Assembly: GCA_021414045.1 (NCBI GenBank)
Contig: JAIOPF010000002.1
Location: forward strand, 1 to 6,394
Length of the DNA stretch: 6,394 bases
Direction: 5' to 3'
DNA from: Deltaproteobacteria bacterium
GTDB taxonomy: Bacteria > UBA10199 > DSSB01
Positions 1 to 5,486 of the stretch are shown here, piece by piece. The notes under the pieces are model-generated. The model saw only the letters and a program-made list of their open reading frames with translations, was not told the origin of the DNA and did no database searches. The translations under genes and the position numbers were made by a program. Each line of letters opens with the position of its first letter. Position 1 is the stretch's first letter.

Positions 1-384
1 GACGTCGATTCCTCCGAAATGGCGTTTAAGATCTGCGCCATGACGGCCGTCCGCGAGTTTTACAATTCTTGCGGCCCCACCATCCTCGAGCCCATCATGC
101 GTCTCCAGACCCAGGCCCCCGAAGAATTCCAGGGCCCCGTGGTTGGCCAGATCAACCAACGACGTGGCGTCATCCTCAGCACCGGCACGATCAACAAGTA
201 CGTCCAAATCGACGCCGAGGTCCCCCTCTCCGAAATGTTCGGTTATTCAACTGACCTTCGCAGCGGCACTCAGGGGAAGGGAGAGTTCCAAATGGAATTC
301 CTCAAATACGCTCCCGTGCCCCGGAACGTCCAAGAAGAGCTGGTCAAGCTCTACCAAGAGAAACGAGCCGCGGAGAACAAATGA
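1..384 (+). CDS. fusA: Elongation factor G, C-terminal part (5' end outside window)
   Basis: This is the last 127 codons of a translation elongation factor G, the GTPase that moves tRNAs and mRNA through the ribosome after each peptide bond and, with RRF, helps recycle ribosomes. The frame is open from base 1, so the gene begins upstream and no start is assigned; the ATG at 19 is internal. Visible are the end of domain IV (DVDSSEMAFKIC, local residues 1-12) and domain V: ILEPIM (28-33), EFQG (42-45), NQRRG (52-56), VPLSEMFGYSTDLRS (74-88) and the TQGKGEF segment (90-96). The GTPase domain is not in view. The QRRG and TQGKGEF forms recall the EF-G variants of Planctomycetes, spirochaetes and deltaproteobacteria rather than the E. 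coli type, but this is from memory. Since many of those genomes carry two EF-G genes, this may be a second copy. The stop TGA overlaps the next gene. Confidence 0.95.
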   Translation, partial: DVDSSEMAFKICAMTAVREFYNSCGPTILEPIMRLQTQAPEEFQGPVVGQINQRRGVILSTGTINKYVQIDAEVPLSEMFGYSTDLRSGTQGKGEFQMEFLKYAPVPRNVQEELVKLYQEKRAAENK

Positions 385-773
385 GGCGTGAACTAGAGCA
401 GGTCTCCAGCGAGTTAAGTCGACTTCAGGCCCAGTTGCAGGGCACGGCCAACCGCTTGTGGAAGCTCAAGTTTTCATTAAATTCCGCCTTCCATCTAGGC
501 TATTCTGAAAGAGATTTTCTTCCTCGGAGGCTATTATCCTTGCGTCGCGAAGAACAGGAACACTACGAAGACCTGCTCCACCGATTAAAGCTCCTTTTAT
601 CTTCATCCCTAGGGGCCCCGGTCTTGGTTTTCGATGCCGATGAAGATTTGAACACCTTGGTGCACATGCACCGCACCATTCGTTATCTTAAAAACGCTTA
701 TTGCTCCGAACCACCACTCCTTCATGCGCTAGCCCGTCTCAGCCGTGCCTTACCGGCCAGAGGGTCCCATTAA
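381..773 (+). CDS. Uncharacterised 130-residue helical protein downstream of EF-G
   Basis: I do not recognise this protein. It starts at an ATG overlapping the EF-G stop (ATGA), with GGAG at 372-375 five bases upstream, so translation is probably coupled to EF-G. The product is soluble-looking, with no signal peptide or membrane segment. Residues 1-32 have leucine/hydrophobic spacing compatible with a short coiled coil (LEQVSSELSRLQAQL). Residues 50-75 are a charged, leucine-rich helix (RRLLSLRREEQEHYEDLLHRL). Residues 80-90 form a likely strand followed by an acidic patch (VLVFDADEDL). His and Arg cluster at 95-101 (HMHRTIR). Six TTA and five CTA codons among 28 leucines set it apart from its neighbours, which hardly use them; this suggests low expression, recent acquisition, or a lineage-specific gene. 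The ATGA overlap and ribosome binding site argue that it is a real gene. A ribosome- or translation-related role would be a guess from position only. Confidence 0.72.
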   Translation: MRRELEQVSSELSRLQAQLQGTANRLWKLKFSLNSAFHLGYSERDFLPRRLLSLRREEQEHYEDLLHRLKLLLSSSLGAPVLVFDADEDLNTLVHMHRTIRYLKNAYCSEPPLLHALARLSRALPARGSH

Positions 774-793
774 GGATTTTTTTAAAAAATAAT

Positions 794-822
794 TTGTACA
801 GACTCGAATAAATTTTTAAAAT
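794..822 (+). promoter_or_regulatory. Candidate sigma-70 promoter for the YjbQ family gene
   Basis: TTGTAC (794-799) and TAAAAT (817-822) are separated by 17 bases. The -10 box matches TATAAT at five of six positions, the -35 box matches TTGACA at three. The run TTTTTTAAAAAA (778-789) just upstream could act as an AT-rich UP-like element. Transcription would start near 829-830, giving a leader of about 36 bases that carries the ribosome binding site. That start lies downstream of the ATG at 821 and so supports translation from 866. Confidence 0.5.
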
Positions 823-851
823 GAAATTGTTCGAGATCGGGGTAAGGCATC

Positions 852-860
852 AGGGAGGGG
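852..860 (+). promoter_or_regulatory. Strong Shine-Dalgarno site that fixes the YjbQ family start
   Basis: AGGGAGGGG lies five bases before the ATG at 866, an ideal distance. The in-frame ATG at 821 has only A/T sequence ahead of it and would add 15 residues that do not belong to the family fold. The start at 866 is therefore preferred. Confidence 0.75.
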
Positions 861-865
861 TTATC

Positions 866-1375
866 ATGGAATGCTTTTTCAAGAAGGTGGTCTACGCCAC
901 CGACCAAAACAACCTTGCCGAAATCGAACCGAAGTTGATTCCTTACCTGAAGGAATTCGACTTCTTCTCGATCCACGACTTGACCGAGGACACACGAGCC
1001 TGGGTTTCGGAAAGCGGGATCAAGGACGGGATCCTCACCGTTCAGGCCCTACATACAACCTGCGTCATTGCGCTCAACGAGCTTGATGAGCCTTGCCTCG
1101 TGGGGGATCTCAACGGCTTTTTCCGGGAATTGGTTCCCCATCACAAGCCCTATCTTCACAACAGCAAGATCCGCACGAAGAACCTCTGCGCGGACGACAA
1201 AAAATGCGACCGCAATGCCGACGCCCACATGAAGTCGTTCTTGTTCGGCGCGGCCTCGCAAACCCTGATCGTCAAGGAAGGCCTGCCGGTCTACGGACGT
1301 TGGCAAAAGCTATGCCTGATCGATTTCGACGGGCCTCGCGAGCGACAAATCGCGGTCCAGATCTTGGGAAAATAA
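866..1375 (+). CDS. YjbQ/UPF0047 family protein (putative secondary thiamine-phosphate synthase)
   Basis: This 169-residue protein belongs to the YjbQ/UPF0047 family (TIGR00149). Family members can weakly replace ThiE, which joins the thiamine pyrimidine and thiazole halves, but their true cellular role is unsettled. It is expected in the cytoplasm as a small oligomer. Family landmarks appear in order: HTT (63-65) followed by NE (71-72), LVPHHKPYLHN (89-99), NADAHMKS (117-124), GRWQ (144-147) and the closing DFDGPRER (153-160). The conserved histidines and acidic residues of these blocks form the presumed metal/active site. It is longer than the roughly 140 residues common in the family, mainly from an N-terminal strand region (1-35) and a segment with Cys108 and Cys114 just before NADAH. 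It appears to be a single-gene unit with its own promoter, ending tail-to-tail with hrpB. No thiamine genes are nearby, so thiamine synthesis as the main role is uncertain. Confidence 0.88.
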   Translation: MECFFKKVVYATDQNNLAEIEPKLIPYLKEFDFFSIHDLTEDTRAWVSESGIKDGILTVQALHTTCVIALNELDEPCLVGDLNGFFRELVPHHKPYLHNSKIRTKNLCADDKKCDRNADAHMKSFLFGAASQTLIVKEGLPVYGRWQKLCLIDFDGPRERQIAVQILGK

Positions 1376-1379
1376 TCCT

Positions 1380-3923
1380 TCAGTTTCCGGTCGTCGGATT
1401 TTCGGGCCAAGCATGGCGCGGGTAGCGGCGTTTCAACTCTTGACGCACTTGGGGATAGGTATTCTTCCAAAAGCTCGCCAGATCTTGGGTGACTTGCACC
1501 GCGCGTCGATTGGGCCCCAGCAAATGCAGCAGCAAAGGCACTCGTCCACCGGCCAATGACGGCCCCTGGCTCATGCCGAAGAAATCCTGCAGTCGAGACT
1601 CGATCCAAGGGTCCTTGTTCCAGGCATAGTGAACCTTCACCTTACGCCCGGCCTGCAAGGCGACTTGCATCGGAAACATGGCCGCCAAACGGGAGGAAGC
1701 CGCCGCGGGGAGCGCTTGGACGATGCCTTGGGCCAGAGCCCCCTCCTCCATCTGGCGGCGCGAGCTGATTCCGGCAAAAGCTTTCAGCAAGAATTCCGAT
1801 AAACCAAGCCCCTCGAATGCCGGCATTTCGGGCGTGGGCTGGATTTTTTCCAAGAGGTGAATCCGGCTCAAGGTTTCTTCAAGGGGCGCCGGATCGACGT
1901 GCTTCGAAAGAATTTCGAGCAAACGGGGAACGTTGAGCTTTTCCGCCTCCGGCCCTTCCAAAGCCAAGCCCAAAGCCGTTTGAAAAAAAGCCTTCTCCGC
2001 CGCTTGGGCATCGCGGGGCTCGCCGCGCTGTTCCGTCATCACCAGTTGACCATAGAGGATTCTCGAAATCTGGACGATCTTTCCTAGGCGATCGTCCCAA
2101 AGCAATTCTTCCTTTTCCTGCAACAAGGAACCCTGCCAATCGAAGAGCCACTCCGGATGGATGGGCGCCAGAGAAGTAACGTGCACCTTCGGCCGGGTTT
2201 GGCCGTGGAATTGTTTTTCCTGGACCTCGAGGACGACGAAGAAATCCCCCTCCAAATTCGTCTCGGCCTGCACCGTTCCGGCTCCCCCGTTGCTAAAGAT
2301 CAGTTCCACCTCTCGGCTCCGCTTCATCTGGCGTTGTTTCTCGGTGGAGGCCGATTCGACCCGGCGCTTGGCCACTCGGTCCGGAAAACCCGTCAAAAGC
2401 GCATAGGCAAGGTCCTCTTCTTTGGCCTTGTCGGCGAACTTCGCCTTGGGAAAACCAGCAAGCAGTGCCTGCTGCAAGCGCCGCGCCGATTCAGGAAGAC
2501 GGCCGGTTTCCAATTGATGGAAGACGTCCAGGCCCTCCAAGGCGTCCTCTCCGATCAAGGCCGCCAATTTAGCCGCCTCGACTAGGCAGGATCGAGCTTC
2601 GGCTTCTAGGAGCATTCTCGCCAATCGCGGATGGACGGGAATTTCCGACATGCGCTTGCCCAGCGGCGTCAAGGCGGCGTCTAAATAAGGCCCTTCCAGC
2701 GCCCCGAGCTGGAAGAGCAACTCCGCCGAACTTTGCAGGGCACCCGCGGACGGCGGCTCGAACCATGGAAAAACGCTCATGCGCTCCACGCCCATCGCCT
2801 TGATCTCCAAAAAGGTGGGCGTCAATTCCGAGCGCCGGATCTCCGGCGTTTCGAAAGCCAGCCGGCTCTCCCAATCGGCTTTGGAATAAAGCCGGTAGCA
2901 GATCCCGGGGCCGGTGCGGCCCGCGCGGCCGGCTCGCTGGATGGCCGAGGCCTTGCTGATGGGACGCGTCTTGAGCGATGGGATTCCGTTCCACCAGGAA
3001 TAGCTCGCTTGCCGGTGCAAGCCGCTGTCGATCACGAGGGTGATGCCTTCGATCGTCAGCGAGGTCTCGGCGACGTTGGTCGCGAGAATCACCTTGGGCC
3101 TATCCGCCTTCTGGAAAACTTTAGCCTGCTGCTCGCGGGGCAATTCGCCGTGCAACGGAAGAATCAAGTTTTGCTTTCCGAAGGATTTTTCCAGTTCATC
3201 CGCGCAACGCCTGATTTCGACCATGCCCGGGAGGAATATCAAGGCATCTCCCCCGCGCAAACCAATGGGGGCTTGGGCTCGCGCCAAAGCGAAGGCCTCT
3301 CTCACGCGAATTTCGACGTACTTGCGGGGCTCCGAGGGTACATATTGGATATCGACGGGGTACTGTGGCGCTTCCAAATTCAAGATGGCGGCATCAGGCA
3401 GGAACTGGGCCAAGCCTTCCGTCTGCAGGGTGGCCGACATGACGATCAAACGAAGGTCCGATCTTGCACCCTGCTGCAGGCGCCGCAGGTAGCTCAAGGC
3501 GACGTCGGAGTGCAAGTGACGCTCGTGAAACTCGTCCAGGATCACCAGGCCCGTCTTGGACAAAAGCGGGTCGCTCAGCAAGAACCTCAGCAACATGCCC
3601 TCGGTGAGAAATTTCAGCCGGGTGCGAGGACCTGTCACATTCTCGAAGCGAAATTGATAGCCGATGGCCTCTCCGACTTCCTCGCCACGCTCTTCCGCCA
3701 CGCGCAGGGCGGCCATCTTCGCGGCCAGGCGACGAGGCACCAAAACCAGGATTTCTTGGCGAGGGGCCAAGAGTCCGGCGTCCAATAAATACGGCGGAAT
3801 CCGGGTCGTCTTTCCAGAACCAGGGGATGCCTGCACGATGAGGTTCTTGCCTTCCCGCAATTCCGCGAGGACGCGCGGAAGCAAGACATCGATGGGAAGA
3901 ACCTTTTTGGCGGAAAGATTCAT
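1380..3923 (-). CDS. hrpB: ATP-dependent RNA helicase HrpB
   Basis: This complete 847-residue protein is an HrpB-type helicase of the DEAH group, superfamily 2. It uses NTP hydrolysis to remodel RNA; the precise substrate of bacterial HrpB is poorly known, although HrpB of Borrelia affects gene expression. The helicase motifs are intact: motif I PGSGKTT (34-40), Ia VPRRLAA (62-68), TEGM (107-110), motif II DEFH (130-133, the usual HrpB variant of DEAH), motif III SAT (163-165), motif V ATNVAETSLTI (281-291) and motif VI QRAGRAGR (329-336). A helicase-associated region follows. The HrpB-specific C-terminus is clear: VKVHYAW (762-768), GRVPLLLHLL (793-802), QVTQDLASFW (810-819) and RYPRHAWPE (833-841). 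Length is close to that of E. coli HrpB. The ATG at 3923 has no evident Shine-Dalgarno site and lies seven bases after the upstream marC-type stop, which suggests translational coupling. The N-terminus LPIDVLLPRVL aligns with the usual family start. Confidence 0.96.
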   Translation of the reverse strand: MNLSAKKVLPIDVLLPRVLAELREGKNLIVQASPGSGKTTRIPPYLLDAGLLAPRQEILVLVPRRLAAKMAALRVAEERGEEVGEAIGYQFRFENVTGPRTRLKFLTEGMLLRFLLSDPLLSKTGLVILDEFHERHLHSDVALSYLRRLQQGARSDLRLIVMSATLQTEGLAQFLPDAAILNLEAPQYPVDIQYVPSEPRKYVEIRVREAFALARAQAPIGLRGGDALIFLPGMVEIRRCADELEKSFGKQNLILPLHGELPREQQAKVFQKADRPKVILATNVAETSLTIEGITLVIDSGLHRQASYSWWNGIPSLKTRPISKASAIQRAGRAGRTGPGICYRLYSKADWESRLAFETPEIRRSELTPTFLEIKAMGVERMSVFPWFEPPSAGALQSSAELLFQLGALEGPYLDAALTPLGKRMSEIPVHPRLARMLLEAEARSCLVEAAKLAALIGEDALEGLDVFHQLETGRLPESARRLQQALLAGFPKAKFADKAKEEDLAYALLTGFPDRVAKRRVESASTEKQRQMKRSREVELIFSNGGAGTVQAETNLEGDFFVVLEVQEKQFHGQTRPKVHVTSLAPIHPEWLFDWQGSLLQEKEELLWDDRLGKIVQISRILYGQLVMTEQRGEPRDAQAAEKAFFQTALGLALEGPEAEKLNVPRLLEILSKHVDPAPLEETLSRIHLLEKIQPTPEMPAFEGLGLSEFLLKAFAGISSRRQMEEGALAQGIVQALPAAASSRLAAMFPMQVALQAGRKVKVHYAWNKDPWIESRLQDFFGMSQGPSLAGGRVPLLLHLLGPNRRAVQVTQDLASFWKNTYPQVRQELKRRYPRHAWPENPTTGN

Positions 3924-3930
3924 GGCGGCG

Positions 3931-4560
3931 CTATATTCGGTCGACGAAGAAAGTTCGGACTCCGGTCATGAGCAACTGGGAACCAATCGCCAACAGGATG
4001 AGCCCCATGAAGCGGGAAATCAGATCCTGGATTCGATGGCCAATGCGTTTCGAGAGCATGACGGAGGCCCGCAGGGACAGCCATAAAATCACCGCATTGA
4101 CCACGATGGCGGCCTGGACGATTATCAAGTTTTGCATGGTCTCTTGCCGGGTGACGAGAGTGATGGCGGTGGTGATGGCGCCGGGGCCTGTGACGATGGG
4201 CATCACGAAAGGGACCAAGAGCCCCACCGATTCCGCGGGATTGGCGTTCGGCGCATTCGAGCCCGAGCAGTCCTGCCCCATGCCCCAAAGCATCCGGAAA
4301 CCCACCGTCATGATCACAAGACCACCGGCGGCCTGGAAGGCGGACGTTGAAATCCCGAAGGCCATGAGGATATAGCGCCCCACCAAGGCCGAAACGGTCA
4401 ATATCATGAAGGCGTAGAAAGTCGCCTTGAGGGCTGCCTGGCGCAATTGCGCAGGAGATCCCCCCTGAGTGAAAGTCGGAAAAAACTGAACCGCCTCCAG
4501 GGGATTGACCATGGCCAACAGGGCCACGGTGGCATGCAGAAAGTAATGCAGGTAGAGCAT
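3931..4560 (-). CDS. MarC family (UPF0056) inner-membrane protein
   Basis: This 209-residue polytopic protein belongs to the MarC family. The family name comes from an early link to multiple antibiotic resistance in E. coli that later work did not support; transport activity is suspected but the substrate is unknown. It should sit in the cytoplasmic membrane with about six helices, roughly at residues 5-27, 44-63, 66-92, 112-135, 143-166 and 183-203. The two family signature regions are present: MVNPLEAVQFFP near the N-terminus (17-28, with the Asn-Pro pair at 19-20) and PIVTGPGAIT (121-130) in the fourth helix. The loop at 95-110 (GQDCSGSNAPNANPAE) is polar. AAGGLVIMTVGFRML (77-91) matches the usual third helix. 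AAGGG (bases 4564-4568 read on the minus strand) precedes the ATG at a short three-base distance. It leads a probable two-gene transcript with hrpB, an association with no obvious functional logic. Confidence 0.93.
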   Translation of the reverse strand: MLYLHYFLHATVALLAMVNPLEAVQFFPTFTQGGSPAQLRQAALKATFYAFMILTVSALVGRYILMAFGISTSAFQAAGGLVIMTVGFRMLWGMGQDCSGSNAPNANPAESVGLLVPFVMPIVTGPGAITTAITLVTRQETMQNLIIVQAAIVVNAVILWLSLRASVMLSKRIGHRIQDLISRFMGLILLAIGSQLLMTGVRTFFVDRI

Positions 4561-4661
4561 TCGCCCTTATATTCCGTCAGGGAAGCGCGGGGCAATTTTT
4601 TTGTCGTGGCCCCTCTGGATTAGGTGTTGATCCGCCCCACAGCTTCCGGTAACCAAGGTCC
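4561..4661. other. Divergent intergenic region with a GGGGC/GCCCC inverted repeat
   Basis: This spacer separates the marC-type gene (leftward) from the MoxR-type gene (rightward) and must hold the control signals for both. It contains a T7 run (4596-4602) flanked by an inverted repeat, GGGGC at 4589-4593 and GCCCC at 4609-4613. The 15-base loop is too long, and the T run is in the wrong place, for an intrinsic terminator. A regulator site is conceivable but unproven. I find no convincing -10 box for the rightward gene. AAGG at 4655-4658, three bases before the ATG at 4662, is its ribosome-site candidate. Confidence 0.35.
4566..4595 (-). promoter_or_regulatory. Candidate marC-hrpB promoter, close to the start codon
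   Basis: Read on the minus strand, TTGCCC (4595-4590) and TATAAG (4571-4566) are separated by 18 bases. They match the -35 and -10 consensus at four and five of six positions. The predicted transcription start falls at or next to the ATG at 4560, so the message would be leaderless or nearly so, and the AAGGG ribosome-site candidate would overlap the -10 box. Either the promoter call or the ribosome site may be coincidental; no better promoter is visible in the 101-base spacer on this strand. Confidence 0.3.
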
Positions 4662-5486
4662 ATGAAGAATAGCTCCTCTTATCAAGGAACCGCGGATTAC
4701 GTCGCCTCCGACGAACTCCAGCAAGTCGTCAACGTCTCACTGGCCATCGGACGGCCGCTCTTGCTCAAGGGCGAACCCGGCACCGGCAAGACCCTGCTGG
4801 CCGCCTCCATCGCCGAATCGCTGGGGCGCCCCCTGATCCGTTGGAACATCAAATCGACGACCAAGGCCGTCGACGGACTCTACCTCTACGACACCGTGCA
4901 ACGCTTGAACGACAGCCGCTTCGGCGGAGGCAATGTCACCGATATCAAACACTACATCAAATCCGGAAAATTGGGAGCGGCCTTCAACGCCGAAGAACCC
5001 GTCGTTCTCTTGATCGACGAGATCGACAAGGCCGACCTCGAATTCCCCAACGACCTTCTGGCGGAACTCGACGAAATGCGTTTCTACATTCCCGAAACGG
5101 ACGAGGAAATCCGGGCCAAGCATCGCCCCATGGTCGTCATCACCTCCAATTCCGAGAAGGAACTGCCCGACCCCTTCCTGCGCCGCTGCGTTTTCCACTT
5201 CATCGAATTTCCCGACGAGGCGATGATGGCCCGCATCGTCCAAGTCCACTTCCCCGATCTCGAGCGCAAGACGATGGAAGCCGCCATTCAAAAGTTCTAC
5301 GAAGTTCGCCGCCTCCCCAATCTCAAGAAACCGCCATCGACTTCCGAATTGATCGACTGGATCCACGCGCTCTTGGCGATGGGAATAGCCGCGAAGAAAA
5401 TTTTGGAGGAAACTCCCTTAATAGGCGTGCTCCTCAAAAACGAACAGGACGTGCTCAAACCCAAGGTCGGCAAGATGAGGCGTTGA
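4662..5486 (+). CDS. MoxR-type AAA+ ATPase, partner of the downstream VWA protein
   Basis: This 274-residue AAA+ ATPase of the MoxR group is of the kind encoded next to CoxE-type VWA proteins. Such pairs are thought to work as chaperones that use ATP to insert cofactors or remodel a target complex, as CoxD/CoxE do for CO dehydrogenase. It is cytoplasmic, probably a hexamer. Visible motifs are the N-terminal YQGTADYVAS (7-16), Walker A GEPGTGKT (37-44), Walker B LLIDEID (116-122), sensor 1 Asn163 in VVITSNSEKELPD, the arginine-finger candidates R174-R175 in DPFLRRC, and the C-terminal lid with PSTSELIDWI (225-234). All catalytic residues are present and the length is normal for the group. Its TGA shares one base with the next ATG, so the two proteins are made from one message. 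No CO dehydrogenase or other target gene is in view, so the substrate cannot be named. Confidence 0.95.
   Translation: MKNSSSYQGTADYVASDELQQVVNVSLAIGRPLLLKGEPGTGKTLLAASIAESLGRPLIRWNIKSTTKAVDGLYLYDTVQRLNDSRFGGGNVTDIKHYIKSGKLGAAFNAEEPVVLLIDEIDKADLEFPNDLLAELDEMRFYIPETDEEIRAKHRPMVVITSNSEKELPDPFLRRCVFHFIEFPDEAMMARIVQVHFPDLERKTMEAAIQKFYEVRRLPNLKKPPSTSELIDWIHALLAMGIAAKKILEETPLIGVLLKNEQDVLKPKVGKMRR

Noticed and set aside
762..783. Possible terminator after the 130-residue gene, with a T7 run at 777-783
   Set aside because: The only stem I can draw is TCC (765-767) with GGA (774-776), extendable only by G-U pairs. It is too weak to call.
821..865. Alternative upstream start for the YjbQ-type gene at 821
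   Set aside because: It has no Shine-Dalgarno site, sits within the predicted -10 box and upstream of the predicted transcription start, whereas the ATG at 866 has AGGGAGGGG at ideal spacing.
1386..1402. TCCG-GTCGT-CGGA hairpin followed by TTTT, just after the YjbQ-type stop
   Set aside because: The position fits a terminator, but the stem has only four pairs and the T run only four bases. It also lies inside the hrpB coding end, so chance is a good explanation.
2733..3788. Open frame of 351 codons on the + strand, antisense to hrpB
   Set aside because: It lies wholly inside hrpB, whose helicase motifs are intact on the minus strand. Its translation has no recognisable motif, and long opposite-strand frames are common in GC-rich genes.
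4601..4629. Rightward promoter for the MoxR-type gene using TTGTCG at 4601-4606 as -35
   Set aside because: At 16-18 base spacing there is no -10 sequence close to TATAAT, and GATTAG (4618-4623) is too near and matches at only three positions.
4737..5366. Open frame of 209 codons on the - strand, antisense to the MoxR-type ATPase gene
   Set aside because: It is a mirror of the codon pattern of the ATPase gene, whose Walker motifs are unmistakable, and its product is low-complexity and rich in Val, Gly and Asp.
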